Positions 16,401 to 30,167 of a stretch of 64,000 bases of DNA are shown here, one piece after another. The translations under genes were made by a program, and so were the position numbers. The first letter of the stretch is position 1. Every line of letters starts with the position of its first letter. The stretch is from assembly GCF_964355755.1 (NCBI RefSeq), contig NC_092680.1:8533001-8597000 (forward strand), given 5' to 3'. Below the pieces are notes generated by a model. The model had not been told where the DNA came from. It ran no database searches and saw only the letters and a program-made list of their open reading frames with translations. The stretch comes from Antedon mediterranea (taxonomy: Eukaryota; Echinodermata; Crinoidea; Comatulida; Antedonidae).

Positions 16401-19400
16401 GATGAAGTTGAATTTGGTGATTTATTTGTAAGTGTGTATAGTACTTCGTTACGGCGGCGTTATGGAAATCAAAAGATTATACTGGTTCTTTCAGTTGGCG
16501 GCGCACTTTACGTATAACAGGCAGACCTACAAAAGATTTAACGCGTACTGTGTCTGTTTCAAATAATGTTCGTTTTACAAATATTTGATTGATTGATTGC
16601 ATTTTAACGGGGTTTTCTACCGTTCAGTTGGAATGTAATGAGGATAGTGAAAAAGTCACCAAGCTATTTTAGTTTATTATTTTATTGAACAAATATAAAT
16701 AAATGGAAACATTTTTTTATCGTCTAATCTAGTACGGTAATTGAAAACAAATTTAATTTTATCAAAAGAATTACAGTGAATATTTTTTTCTTCAAAATAA
16801 TTTTTAGGCCTAGTTTTGATTGTGTTTACCTTAGTTAGGCCTACCGTAAATTTCTTTATTTTGTCATATTCGAGGTATACAAGGAGATATGTTACATTCC
16901 ATAATCCCTGATTCGATATTGCTGAATCAAATTAACATTTAAACAAGTATAAAATATTAAAGCGTTAATAATAACTGAATATAAGATAAAACAATTTATT
17001 TTCTAATATTTTGAGGTAACAACATTTTATATAATTATTATTTTTAGCGGATAATAAATTAGATATTATATTTATCTTGGTTATTCACCGTATAACCTAT
17101 ATTGATAGAACGGTTATCTTCAATATCGTGAATTAACACCGTTAGCTAATTATGTATGTATACTTGTTTTATTCATTCCGATGATCGTTTACCGATATTC
17201 ACCCGATGGGCTTCTCTGTTTTATCATATTAACGACTACAGCGATTTAAAACAACCCTATGCATGACATATATATTATCCGCGAACAATTATTCATAAGC
17301 ATCATTCCATATTAAAATATGTTATATATTAATATATATTTGATTAACTATAATCAATATAATAGACTGACAATATTGACATTATAAATCAATCAAATAT
17401 TTTGTAACTTAAAATTATTTTACGTGGACTCAAAGAAATAAAATGTGAATATTGAAATGTAAGGCAATTGTTTCATCTCCACAAAAGATTACATTTTGTA
17501 GGGAAATTATCATAGGGAAATTCAGTAATCGTGTGTATCACAGGTGATGCCTGTATCATGGAAGATTAGATTATGGTTTAGAGAGTCTATGATACAGACG
17601 TCGCATGTATTTATGTGACGGATTGAATCAAAGTTCTATCCTAAATTCTGGGAAATCTGATACAGTACCAAAGGTTTATAAAGTCTGTTACTCCATGGTC
17701 TGTATGAGGTAATTAATGCGGTCATAATTTAAATAATTAATTACTGTAAATAAAGATATCATTTGTACTAAAACCTACTAAATATTATTATTGTAATTAT
17801 TATTAATCATAATCTTATCGTAATCATCATTAAAAACAACTTGTTATTATTAGTATTATATATTATAATTAACTCTTATATAACACGCTGGTAAGTATTA
17901 CAGAATTAAGTCTATAGCCTAACAATTTTATAAAAACAAATGTCAGTTCGTTGAATTCGCAAAGTCGCTGAACGAAACAAAATAGTTTTAGTAATAACAT
18001 AGGTTATGTTAATAATCTTTGACAACATTGTAAGAAAAAATGTGTTGTGATTTTAAACTGCAATTATAGACGTGAGATAGCTTTAAAATATTAAAAACAT
18101 TCGTTAATTCAAAACCCAACTGCGATTTTATTCGATGTCTGTTTTCATAAATGTTTATTTATTTCGTTTACAACAATTTCTGGTAATTTGTCTTTCCTCT
18201 CTACGAGTTTGCTCGATTCTGTATTCTTTTAGACACTTGTGTAATCTAATGGCTGCAATGCGATTAACCCCCTCGTTTTGTTTGTCCGTACTGCAAATGA
18301 ATGGCGAAATGTTTGCCGGTGATTATCACACTGTCGTTAGTGAAATCACCAACGTCTGTTTGCAGTATTTGACTTCATCAAATTCATCTACGGAATCGTC
18401 TTCATTAATGCCGAGGACATTAAGTTAAGACGTTGGGACGAGATTGAATAGCCAACGAATACCCCGCGGTAGTACTCTACTGGTTTGAGCATTAGCAAGT
18501 ATTTTATCAACGCAGCTAGGATTTCATGATTTTTGACAGTGATGTATCAAGCTAAGAAGCGTTAGGGAGTTGACTAACGTACACCATCCCATAGTACACG
18601 TAACACGCTATCAGGCCCGAGGATTACAACTCAAAGACCTTACAAATAGGCCTAATATAAACCAATGCTAGATAGTAATTTCAAAGCCATCATACATCTC
18701 GCTGATAGGAATGTACGCATTTTCCTATTTCCCTTTTCACAGTCGATTGCGTTCGCTGACAGGTCTATCTAATTGCATCAAATTTATTCACTTATTTAAT
18801 ACCTACTACGATTATGGACTGAAAGCAGGGTAAAGACAGCGAACATGCCCCTCGGGCGCTTATAGTGAACAATGATATTTTTTCCCAAAATACGTATGCA
18901 TCTTATCTATATCATGTTCTAAAATTCAAATCACGTCTATACATTTAGAAAAAAATGACTCCGTGAACACATCAGAAACGTTTGTCGCATTTAGATTTTA
19001 AAATGCAATACATCTTTGTTAAATATAACCTTTTATTTCATTAACACGAATTTAAATTCGTTGAATGTTAAATTGTACCGAAAACATGATGTTTGCTCAA
19101 TACACTCAATACCTCCTACAATGATTAATTCTCCGTGAAAATTAACCTCCTTTAAACGTGAAACGCATTATTGCCAACAAGATGGAAGTCGTCGTTAAAC
19201 TTTGAATTGTTATAGATTTAGAATACGTAGGAAATGACAGAAAGATGAAAAGCTAAGAGAGTTACGAGATGTCATTATGCGCCACATTAAGATAAGATAC
19301 GTCGTCTGTTATGATTAAGCCAGGCGGGTTTATTCTCCCATCCGCCTGCTAAGACAGCGCCAACCACTAGACTATTGCAGTTACGCGTTAACATACATCC

Positions 19401-20525
19401 ACTGACTTGATTCATTGTGCTATGAATCGATACGGTTAAATCTTACTTAATGTATATTCTCGGTCATTAATTATTTAAATGTTGTCTTAATTATCTATTT
19501 TTATCCGTATTCTCGTAGAATTGGCATCATCATCGAATGCATTGTATTTGATTTACAGACTAATACACTTTACGCTTTAGGCATATCTTATGAAAAATTT
19601 CATTTGAATAAAATCATATATCTCGACGGTAGGAAATAAGAAATCCCATTTTAAAATATTTTTAAAAGGTGACGATACCTAATAATTGTGGTAATTATAT
19701 ATTAATTTAGCTTATTATTACTGATATTTATTATGGTTTTTTTAAACTACAACTAATAATATATGATCAATTAAATTCAGACCAGACAGTACAGTACAGT
19801 TAAGTGATCAGAGAGATCTAATAACTATTTCCTAAAATTATACGTACAAATACCCATTCCATTAATTAGGTGTCATATTGGCTAAATTATAATTAACAGA
19901 ATATTCATTTCTAAATAGTCAATGATAAAAAAGGATCAATACACAATTATTATTATTTACAATGATACATTGTTTTTTACAGGTATGGTTTCAAAACAGA
20001 CGTGCCAAGTGGAAGAAACGAAAGAAGACCACCAATGTATTTAGGACAACTGGAGGACTAATGCCTTCACATGGACTACCACAATTCCCCTCACCAATGT
20101 CAGATTCATTCTGCAACTTTCACACAACCGATGCTCGATGGCCGGTGATGTCATCAATGACGTCACAAATGGGTAGTACGCCACCTCTTGCCCTACCCCC
20201 GACTTTACCCCGTCAGACATTGGGCCAGTCATTATCCCAGCCCGGTTGCGCACCACATTTAGGACAGGGCTCACCGTTATCAGGATCGCTCTCAATGGGT
20301 GGAAACAGTGCAATGCAATCGATGTATCAAACCCCCTTCCCAGGGGTATCGTCTGCTAGTTGTCTATCAAATTCCTCACCTACGGGTACGAATACGACGG
20401 TATTTGCCGGTGACATGTCATGTGGGTCTCAAGAGGCTGATATGTGGCGTGGAACGAGTATAGCAGCACTTCGTAGAAAAGCACTAGAGCATCACGCTGC
20501 TTCTATAAACGGGATATTTCGATGA
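7343..20525 (+). CDS. otp: Orthopedia homeobox transcription factor (3 coding exons)
   Basis: Spliced CDS of 7343-7448, 11912-12165 and 19983-20525: 903 nt, 300 residues. Intron phases are 1 and 0, all junctions are GT-AG, and the reading frame is continuous across them. Residues 1-74 are a poorly conserved N-terminus. The homeodomain spans about 75-134: it opens [18 protein letters not shown], has Gln at homeodomain position 50 ([15 protein letters not shown]) and is nearly identical to vertebrate OTP. After it come the OTP signature TTNVFR, GLPQFPS, a Pro/Ser-rich region and a C-terminal OAR motif ([16 protein letters not shown], about 274-289). The protein is a sequence-specific nuclear DNA-binding factor. 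In other animals OTP specifies neurosecretory neurons, and in echinoid larvae it is linked to oral ectoderm and skeleton patterning. The start is the first ATG after the TATA box. It is slightly shorter than human OTP because the N-terminus is compact. Confidence 0.95.
7449..11911 (+). other. otp intron 1 (4.46 kb)
   Basis: AT-rich intron in phase 1, with acceptor TATCTTTCTAG at 11901-11911. It holds no recognisable gene. The one block that stands out by base composition is listed separately (10690-10920). Confidence 0.8.
10690..10920. promoter_or_regulatory. candidate cis-regulatory block in otp intron 1
   Basis: Markedly less AT-rich than the surrounding intron. It contains CTGCAATTAAC (homeodomain-type TAAT core), a TCF/LEF-type ATCAAAG at 10796-10802 and CTCGAG. 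It is a candidate enhancer only; the support is composition and short motifs. Confidence 0.25.
11912..12165 (+). CDS. otp: otp coding exon 2 (homeodomain, first 46 residues)
   Basis: Completes codon 36 and runs to residue 120 (ESRVQ). It carries the homeodomain from its start to position 46. The donor is CAG/GTACGT. The intron falls between homeodomain positions 46 and 47, a widely shared position in PRD-class genes. Confidence 0.95.
12166..19982 (+). other. otp intron 2 (7.8 kb)
   Basis: Phase-0 intron ending in TTTTTTACAG. No second gene is seen. The open frames at 14673-14864 (-), 15830-16042 (+) and 18135-18428 (+) carry no motif I recognise. The GC-richer islands at about 14160-14480, 15110-15300, 18240-18620 and 19140-19400 are the best places to look for enhancers. 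Confidence 0.75.
14160..14480. promoter_or_regulatory. candidate cis-regulatory island in otp intron 2
   Basis: About 320 bp of much higher GC and CpG content than its flanks, with an E-box CACGTG at 14345-14350 inside GGCACGTGTGCC. There is no long open frame, so a regulatory role is more likely than an exon. This is inferred from composition only. Confidence 0.3.
19983..20525 (+). CDS. otp: otp coding exon 3 (helix 3, C-terminus, OAR)
   Basis: Starts in frame at [15 protein letters not shown] (recognition helix), continues through the Ser/Pro/Met-rich transactivation region and ends with the OAR motif and stop TGA at 20523-20525. It encodes 180 residues. Confidence 0.96.
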   Translation, partial: VWFQNRRAKWKKRKKTTNVFRTTGGLMPSHGLPQFPSPMSDSFCNFHTTDARWPVMSSMTSQMGSTPPLALPPTLPRQTLGQSLSQPGCAPHLGQGSPLSGSLSMGGNSAMQSMYQTPFPGVSSASCLSNSSPTGTNTTVFAGDMSCGSQEADMWRGTSIAALRRKALEHHAASINGIFR

Positions 20526-21960
20526 GGCAATCGATATAGTAAAGAACACATCAAATAAAGATCCTCGTGAAAGCCGGAAACCTCCACGAACTTGATACGA
20601 GAGATACATATTATTTGCCTGTATTTGCTGCTAGGCACACGTTTGTATATACTCCTGTTGTACTTTACATTTTAAAGATGAGATGTTGAACGGCGCAAAG
20701 TGGTCTTGTTAAATAATTGAAGGAGACAATTCAAGGGGCACTTCAACTCAAAGTACCTACTCAAAGAAGAAAGCACCACAAGCTCGTAGAAACACAAGAC
20801 AACTATAGAAATAACCCTGTTGTATCTTTCTAAACGTAAATGTCATTAAGTCGTCGACTATTAAACACACAGGTAATCTCATTACTATTTGCTTTGGAAT
20901 TCTCAATGTGTCAGTATAGTGTCTTAAAACAAATAATTCGATGATATAATTTAATATAATTATGTTAAGATACCTTTGAAAAAAGAAAAATTCCCGTCGC
21001 AAATTGGTCGGTGGCGTTCTTTCTAAACCTAAACAGATGCCTACGTCAAATGTTAAAGAAACAACACGAAATGTGTATTTTAATGTCAGTTATCAATTAA
21101 TTGGTTGTTTGGACTATCAATGTATATAGTGTGAAAAATTGTTTTCTAAAACTTGTTTATATAATGATGAAATCGGGCATACTGATCAAAAGTAAGTAAG
21201 GCCTACGAACTATGATCAAATTAGACTACATTTATTAAACTGACAAGTGACGTCACTCAGTATAAATCATGGCACTGCTCAAAGTAAAACATGGTTATGT
21301 GAATTTTAATCTTTTTTTGTCACTTCCATGCAAAGTAAGACTAATTAAAATTAACCTAATGAATTTAAATTCACTTCAGGGAACGGTAAATTAATTGTTA
21401 ATACTGATTTCAACACTCAGTAAAGATGTTGAAAGCATGTTTACATACACATGCGTATACAAAAGAGCTGATCAAGTGTTTAGAAATCTTGTTCAGTAGC
21501 CTATAGCTATAGCTACAGGATTTGCATTTAGAATAATGTATATTATACTGTATCTAGGCAAATCTGTAATACGGGGTCACATGTATCTCATGTGAAGTTT
21601 TATAAGTCACATTATTAGTCATATGTGACTGTACTGAAATCTTTAAAAAACAATTCCATGATGTTCACACTGTGTTGTGGTATAGCATGATAATAGAGTG
21701 AATTTGCGTTAAATGTATAAAAATTATTTTTCCTGTAGGCTACAAAGGAACATCTAAGATAACATCCTCTCTTAGTAGATTTTCTGTCCTTTACATTATG
21801 TTACTGAAAATGTATTGTTAATGATTGCTAATTTAAACCATGACATTCCAAAATTATATGTTTTATTGATAAAGCTAGGCCGTTTTCTTCTGATATTTAT
21901 TATGTACAAAATTAAAGATTTATTTATAAATGTGTTTTTGTTACAATGTCCTAGAATAAA
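20526..21960 (+). other. otp 3' UTR region with two poly(A) signals
   Basis: AATAAA occurs at 20554-20559, only about 30 bp after the stop, and again at 21955-21960. The first would give an extremely short 3' UTR and the second one of about 1.4 kb. A perfect CRE-type palindrome GTGACGTCAC lies at 21247-21256. Which signal is used cannot be decided here. Confidence 0.45.
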
Positions 21961-24900
21961 TTTTATTTTGTTCTGATTTTATCTTTGATACAAATCGATC
22001 GCTAACGTACAGTATTATACGTGTTTTCTTGCCGCCGGGAAAAATTGCAATTTCAAAACCGTTTAATGATTTTGTGTTGAATTTTGAGCACTTATTGTAG
22101 TGACGATAAGTATAACTGAAAGCGGTTAAATATTGGGCTTGAATTTTAAATGTGTAAGTGTTTTAACGAATGCTAAAGGCCCAATAGCAGCAGCTTACAT
22201 GTGTCATCGTACTAATAGTTCCTGTTATGAGTTATTTTAGATGATATGCTAATTATATCAAACTTTGACTTTTTATTGGTCAAGACTGACCACCTGATAC
22301 CTAATTACAAATCTATTGGTACATTAAGCTCACATGTATTAACAGTTTGCTCGTCACGTACTGCCTTATATGGTAGTAGTTGTTACAATCATGTTCAAAT
22401 GATCATGTAGCATTTTCCATGTTTTAGATTCCGTAATGTTATAAGTGTAACGGTTCAATAGGTTTGTATTAAACTATCTTTCTCTTCAATATATGAATTG
22501 TGTGGGGTTTTTTTTGTACGACATTTCTAACAGAATGTCTCATTTTCATATATTTCTGTCTTATTTTAAATGTAAATCGAATTGGGCAAAACAGGAACTA
22601 AAATACCAATATTCTGAAGCTGAAATAAACAAAAAATAATCTTGGTTGATTATAATATAATAAATAACTGGTAGTTTGCATATTTATCAATAATTGTTGA
22701 TCAAAAAAAAATATAAGAAAATCAAATCATTATAAAACATTTTACACACAAATAACTCATAAGACAAAGATTACAATTATCACTGATGATAATAATGTTA
22801 ATAACAACAATAAAACACTGCAACAATGTCAAATAATATTTTATAATAATAATAATCTGAATATCATTAATTATAAAAAAAATATTGATTGTAATAGTTT
22901 AATAACATATTAACTATTTCCTAAATAATAATTCACATAATTTTAATTATTTGCAAGTTATTGCAATCATAACAATAATTATTGTGAGCATTATCAATAA
23001 GAGTCGTTGCGATTAAAATCTGTCGGTCGCTAAACTGATTCATAACGAATTTAAATATTGTATAGTATGAAAATAAGTAAATCAAATATTATTAGGCCTG
23101 CATCCATTAATTTGTTATTTTATCGCGTCTATTTCGTATTACAATGCTTTCCGAAAATTATATGGTAGCTTACGGCGAGAGAATGATTCCTTTAAGGCGA
23201 GTGGCCATTTAAGATAGCTACTGATCTACCTAATGAACGTTCTTACAAAACGTTTATCAAAAGAATGGATATAGATTGAAGTGATTTTTTTTATGTGGTA
23301 ATCTACACAATAATCAGCATGAATATTAAATAGGTTTACATCAATTGAATTTGGAGTGAGGTCGATAATTGAAAAACTGAACAGTTTTCTAGCATATAAT
23401 TTATTTTATTTATTTAATTACTTATTTGACCGTTTAATTACGATGATGATAATGAATGCTTACGGTATTCCACTGAAGAGTGAATATGACGTGATCATAA
23501 TTAATTGAATTTGTTTAGATTCAACCTGTTAGTGGCGGTTTCATCGCTGTTGGTTGACAACTGAATAAAATAAAAAATAAAAAATAATGAAGAAGGCAGT
23601 TCGTGTGAATTCGGTGAAAATGATGAAATGCAAGGTCTTGATGACTTTGTTGTTATTACCATACTAAGAAAAACATATAGGCAAAATAATATAGTATTAT
23701 TAAAAATTATATTCTATACCGTTCACCACAATCAAATTGGTACTAAATAAGAAAAATAATTAGTCGTGGAATTCATATTTTTAACACATTTAACATTTTT
23801 TAAAGGTCACAAAAGAAAGTCCAATGTACGTCACCTAAGTATACTTCTTCATAAGTTATACTGCTGTTGGTGACATGGGCGATAGTTGGTCATCCTAGTA
23901 CCGTTTTAATTTCTTGAAAACACCTCTTGGCGTATGCTAGTAACAAATGGGGAAATATACCTTGTGGTGTAGATAAATTTAAAGATCATCAACATTCATT
24001 TAATCAAACGTATAATTCCAAATAAAATTGAATGTCATAAAAAAGTAATTTTATAGTTCATAAACTTGTATTTTAATTAGTTAATAAAATTATTATATTA
24101 AATACAACAATACTGTTTTTGTCTCCTAAGAAACCCGAGCATGAAACGCGATTCTAAACTCATACTACTGACAATATTATATTAATTAGATATCCTTTGT
24201 ATACACAAAACATACTGTGATTCGATATTAAAATTTAATAAATTCGTTTAACCCTAAATTAGCCAGGTATATCGAATGTACCGCGCTGTTCAGCGTGGGT
24301 TCATTGATAGATAAGAGTGTTGAGTAAGATTCATAGAGATATAATATCTCTGGTGCAATAGTCTGCCTTTGTTACTACTTTTAGCCGCCAACGTCATGGA
24401 CTGAACGTCTACGCGATATGTCGCATGACTATTGATATTCCGCGTGTCATAACCTATTTTAATTGATGTTGAACACTTTTCTATATTGTTCCAATTCTTT
24501 CTTAATTTGACCGTTATTTTGAAATGATATTACTATACCATCTAATCGAACCAACAATGAAGAAACTGACTTTCAGAAGTACCTATAGATTCTTTTCAAA
24601 TTAGTCTGTTGGCACAGAATAAAGTGAAAGGTAAACGCCATTGTGTGTCTAACATTATTCATATTTTATCAAATTAAACTAGTCTTTCATTGTGCTAGCA
24701 TGACTTCTTTCCAATAAAGGAGGACAAAATTGCATTTTTAATGATAATAATTATTTCATATTAGATACCAACTAATAAATCAATTTAAGTAAAAATTCAA
24801 CGGCGAATTATAAACATATATTTATAATTGTCTTAATACTTATTATTTATTAATTCAGTTCTTTAGGAAGTACAACGTCTATATGTTATCATCACTTTCA

Positions 24901-27900
24901 TCTAAACTAATTATTGATAGACAGAGATACAGACGAGTTCGAGTTGCGACGAGATACGACCTGACGTCATGTTAATGTATTGTGCGCATGTGAGTTTCGT
25001 GGGGCAACTCTACGTCAAAATGCATACAAAAATATACATTCAACCTTTATATTATTGAATGCACGATAGTTGCAAAAGTCTTCTAACATCCTCCAACTAT
25101 TATAAATAATTGTGAATTTTTACAGTTCATTCTGTTCCTTAAATATGTATTGTTCCCTGAAAAATAATTGTTTTAAATTTTTTTGTTGAACATGCCATTT
25201 TAATGTCACATAATAGTTATTCACTTTGACAAAATATTTTGTCGGAAAAAAAAATTATTTACCTGAATAAAACTGTAATTCAAAGCAAAAAATAGTCCAA
25301 ATTTTCATGTTTTTGGGGGAATAATATCTTTAAGGAAAGACTTCACTTCAATAAAAAAAAATCCTCTTAATTTCTGGATTCTTACAACTTTATAATACTA
25401 AATGGAAGCACTCGTGTTAAAATTGAACAAGAACCTCTGCAACAGGAGAATCTACAACAAAATAATATTAGACTGCTACGGTATTTCTTATTGATGTTTT
25501 TGTTTGAACCAATAGCCCTAATGTTAATATTAATGTTAAATAATGTTACGGTATTGGATAATATTGAATTTACTCAATTGAATTTTATTTTGGCTTTATT
25601 AAATTTTATTTATTTTAATTGATTTTTATTAATTGATGTTAATTTATATTTATTTGATGAGTACCGTGTTTTATAGTAAATCATGTTTAATATTAATAAA
25701 AAATCATACTTATGTGTAAATGGCTTATAAATTAAATTAATGGAAAGAAAATGACCAACATACAGGGACGAATGCTAATCTAACGATTTGAAAATTCTAA
25801 GAAACAGCATTCATGTTAATATTATTACAATACTGTGTACAATCATGAGAAAAGTACCGTGGCTCATCGTTTATCTGCCTTTGGCTAAATGAACCGTATA
25901 ATAAATATAAATGCAGTTGATAGCAAATTTAATAGTCTAGCTGTGATTGAACGTCCTTTTCTAGCCCATCATCATGCTTCTCTTCAATGTAAACAAGTAG
26001 TCTTCACGTTCCACAGTTAATTTATTTCATTGTTATTCTAAACAGTTTAGAATCCATTGTCTTGGTTGTTCTCTTAATCGATCATTTTCTTGCAACCTAA
26101 TAAAATAGGGTTTTCGCTTTCGTCTTGTAGATTCGCTAAAGTAAATCAATTTCGCCTGTTCTGAGCGTTTTCTCCATCCACGCTCTATCTTGTTTTTTCT
26201 TTCTTTGTTGCGGTTCTCACTGATATAGTCGGTGAAAGCGAATAAAACACCAGAGGCGATGATTCTTCCGACTTCTGACTTATTCCTCTATTAATACACA
26301 CGTATTAGTACCCGGCTCTGCATATTCTTGTAATTTCTCCGTATCATTGTTGGCTAATGAACAGAAGAATTATTTTCGTGTTCTGTTAAATGACAATCTC
26401 TGCCATGATTTATGACTACATTGCATGTTTTGAATAACTAGTCTTTTAAAATGCACTTTACATGTTTTATGCGTTAAAAGACGTTCCGAATATCCTGAAT
26501 GAATGCAAATTCTTAATTCGCTTCATTGTCGTTTTGTGGAGTTGATTGAATAGGTATTCTTCCATTCGTTCCTGTATTAATCATACTTTGATAGTTTTTT
26601 GATGTATCATCTAAAAATCACAAAAACTAAAGTGCTGTGATTATTTCGTGACTTACCGTATAGCTGAGCCAATAACCTCAGTGTAAGTATAAGGTTCTGT
26701 TGGTGGATGTGTTGGTCTGTCCATGAAGGAGGGATTATTCCAAATGATTCTTCTGGACTCTCCATATGAAATAGTGCACCATTACAGATAATGTTTTATC
26801 ACTACGATAGCTCTACTATCTTAGTAGACATACAAACACCCATAAAACTAATGTCTAAGAAATCCAATTTGATTTTATATAATTCTTGACAACTTTGTCA
26901 GGTAGATTACTCCACCCCAAAGCAGAGTTAAAATAATAGATTTAGAAACACGCATATTCGATCAGCTACCAGGTTATAAAATATAGATTTTTCAATTGTT
27001 GCATGAAGACCTATGTCACACTTACCCGACCCTACTATGAACAAATACGTCACATTCCATTGTAATACTACCGGTATGGTTTATAATATTTAATTGGATT
27101 CAATTGTGGATGACAAATCATTAAAGTATTTGGTCAACCTGACAAAAGTGCTCAAATAATGCTGTATTATTATTACGTGCTACTACATCACCAACCAACC
27201 ACTTTTTATAATTATTATAATAATAAAAAGTGAAATATATTGTAAGAAAATATATTTTGAATAGAACAGTTATAAGAGTATAATATAATATTGTGTTTTA
27301 CAAGCCAGTGTTACGTGATGTAATTTTCGAGAGGTCTTGGTTAACTCATAATATTCTTCTACAAATACAATATTTAAATTATTATGTATACAGTATAAAA
27401 CCATATAAAGGTAAAGTATGCGTGGACATTTAAGATTAAATACCGGTAATTAATATGTACTCTTAAATAAATAAAAACAATTTAGTAAGACTTACTGTTG
27501 AATCCGCAACAGAGTTTGGGCAAACTGTTAATAATAACTGTTTTAATACATTGCCTTCGGTTGTGACAGCATTTTGTACCTTTTTTTTTTATCATGTTAA
27601 ATCTATAAAGAAAAATAATAATATATCAACATTAGTATTTAACTTCGATTTAAAAAAAAATTACAATGCTTTTTGTCTACTGTTGCCTCAGCTAGTTTCA
27701 TGAAATCAGAAATCTTCAGTTACTGATCGTTTAATTACGAGTAAATCATATGATATACATAATTACAAGGTAGATTAGATTGTAATTTAAACACCAAAGT
27801 GTTATTCGCTACTAAATAAAAGAGTTGGGCATTATTGATTTTACTTAAACCAACACGGCAAATAAAGCAACTTGTCAATGACGTTGTCCCCCAAGGGAGA

Positions 27901-28138
27901 GAAAGTATTATTAAAAACAATTGAAAATGTAATCATTGAGCCGGCCACAATGGATACGCCATTGGGATTTTGAAGTTAATACGAGACAACAACCAATGTG
28001 AACAAATATGGGTAATATTACGTATATACTTCTAGCGAAATGTTTTCGTATATCCATGACACGACAGCCTCAGTTGAAGTTTATTTAACGATGATATAAT
28101 AACATTTTGTAGAATTAAAGTGTACTATAATCAAATGT
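21961..28138. other. intergenic, no gene seen
   Basis: AT-rich DNA downstream of otp. Apart from the MITE fragment at 25139 I see no coding signal. Patches at about 24900-25010 and 26040-26320 are less AT-rich and could be regulatory. Confidence 0.4.
25139..25340 (+). mobile_element. TTAA-type MITE fragment
   Basis: Starts TTAA then ATATGTATTGTTCCCTG. It continues with a segment (TGCCATTTTAATGTCACATA...TATTCACTTTGAC) shared with the copy at 28139. The right inverted end is not found, so it is decayed or truncated. Confidence 0.5.
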
Positions 28139-28380
28139 TTAAAGATGTATTAGTCCCCCAGAAAACATTTTTGTTTTAATTTTTTTTTTTTTAATGTGCC
28201 ATTTTAATATCATATAAAAGTTATCCACTTTGACCAAAACTTGGATTGCAAAACACAATTATTTACTTGAAGAAACTGTAATTTAAAGCCAGAAAATAGT
28301 CAAATTGGCAGCCAATGGATTTTTGGTTGAATTTTAGTGAAAAATAATTTTGTTTTTGTTTTTTTTTGTACAATTTCTAA
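28139..28380 (+). mobile_element. TTAA-type MITE, left part
   Basis: TTAA followed by AGATGTATTAGTCCCCCAG matches the terminal motif of the complete copy at 30957-31509. The interior matches the 25139 copy more closely, which suggests a second subfamily. The right end is not recognisable and the end given is approximate. Confidence 0.55.
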
Positions 28381-28800
28381 CATGTTTTGTTTTTTAAAAA
28401 ATATGCTTGATTCTAATACATTATTTAGGTAACAAAATAATTATTATATATGTATATTAATCGTTGGTCTATATAATCAAAACATTAATTAAAGTAATTT
28501 AATATAGTAGGTAATTTTTAATGATGATTAAAATTGCATCGCTATGTAACCAATAGCATCAGTGTAATTGCTCATTGCAGTATTCAATTCAAGTGTTGTG
28601 CGTTGCAGTCGGTACATGATTATTAGCTTTGTGTTGATGAAGTGTATTATGCAAATGATAGCCTCTTGTAAGAATCACGGTACTGAAAAAAAAATCGATT
28701 GTTACGTAATGTACGAACTCCCATAAAGTCACGTGGCATTGGGAAAATTTTCTTTAAAAACAATAGAATAGAATGTGGATGAATTTGGATCAAAACTAAT

Positions 28801-28882
28801 CACGTGATGTTTACATGGCCGAATCACGAAGAATGGTTACTGCACGTGATGTTTACACGGCCGAATCACGAAAATGGTTTAC
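28801..28882 (+). repeat. 42-bp tandem duplication with E-box and FOX-like core
   Basis: Two nearly identical 40-bp units (28801-28840 and 28843-28882). Each contains CACGTGATGTTTACA and GGCCGAATCACGAA. Each therefore carries an E-box (CACGTG) and a forkhead-type core (TGTTTAC). Confidence 0.85.
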
Positions 28883-29799
28883 GGTTCTGTTACGCGTCGT
28901 GATATGCCATCGATCCTTTGAAGAATACCGGAAATTGAGAATCTTGACCAAGATACTGAAAGTTACTGAGAGGAGAAACAAATGAAACGAATACAACAGG
29001 CCATCAACGCCGCTCATTGATCGTGAAAATAATCTTTTCTTGCTTCTTGTCTATCAGATCTTTAATTATGATTAGTATTTACGTTTGTTCGATCTATTGT
29101 TACAGTACACTGTTGCATACTGTCGGCGCTTACATTGTGATAGGTTGGCCCGGAAATTGAAGGCGGCCTGATATTATTGGAATGGAAAAATCGAAAGATC
29201 ATCGAACGAACAGTACACTGCCGCATCCGTGATTCACAATAAGTTCTAACCGTTTAAAAAACTACGAAAACATCTATTAAAGTGTGCACTGATTGTGTGC
29301 TAAAATTATTATTTCTTTTAAAGGAAAACATTCTCCTCATTATTGTTAATTATTGTGTTTGTTCTGAAAACATGAATGATGTACTCTATCTATTTATTTG
29401 GTATTACTTCAAGCACTCTCCGATCACGTTTATAATAATAATTACGCGATAATAAGCATTTTGCACTAATAATTATTCCAATAATAATCATTTTCGTCTC
29501 AATCTTTTTAATCGTGCACTTATATCATGTAATCTTGTGTAATCAACAAATTAGTATTAAATTAATTTAGTTCACGAATATGATTAAAATATTTACTTCC
29601 AACAATCATTTAATAGATAAATAATGATAATAATTGGAGAGCAAAATGATATATAGATATTTTATATATAGATTCGTCAATATATAAACCATTATGTACA
29701 AATATGTATTGTCTGTTGTTTGTGTTTGTCTAAACGTAATCCATATTAGTGAATAGGCCTACCTAACTGGTAGCAAACAACATGGGAAAGTTTTATAAT

Positions 29800-29945
29800 G
29801 TTTTTTTCTTTTATGTATTTCTGCTTACTTGTATTGTTGGGGCCCTCATGAGACAAGCTATTGCTTCTGGGGGGTCCCGGTTGTTGTCATATATAATAAC
29901 TTAATAAAAGTGTATATATGATATATGATATATGAAAGAACATCA
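29800..29945 (+). mobile_element. candidate LINE 3' end
   Basis: T-rich stretch, then GGGGCCCTCATGAG...GGGGGTCCCGG, then an (ATATATG)n-like tail at 29912-29935. The organisation matches the block at 6160-6229. No coding remnant is seen. Confidence 0.3.
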
Positions 29946-30115
29946 GCCAACAATACCTGCATGCTAGCGCCCCTAGATAGAGCGGTTGTATAATGAGCAG
30001 CGCCATTGGCACCTGTATTCGGCGGAAGTAATTAGAACCTCTAGACCCTTTTAAACCCTTTATTAAGTTGAACTTCAGACCTCTGACATTTATTTGATGC
30101 TAATATCCAACTGCT

Positions 30116-30167
30116 CACATGGGTATGTCACATGGGTATGTCACATGGGTATGTCACATGGGTATGT
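30116..30167 (+). repeat. 13-bp tandem repeat, 4 units
   Basis: Four perfect copies of CACATGGGTATGT. They account for the repetitive start of the small open frame in this interval. Confidence 0.95.

Noticed and set aside
18135-18428. 97-residue open frame within otp intron 2
   Set aside because: No recognisable motif and no clear promoter or splice context; it lies inside an intron of a well-supported gene.
20041-20313. 90-residue - strand frame opposite otp exon 3
   Set aside because: Shadow of the otp coding exon.
21247-21256. CRE palindrome GTGACGTCAC downstream of otp as a promoter of another gene
   Set aside because: No gene start follows it, and a single 8-10 bp site is not enough evidence.
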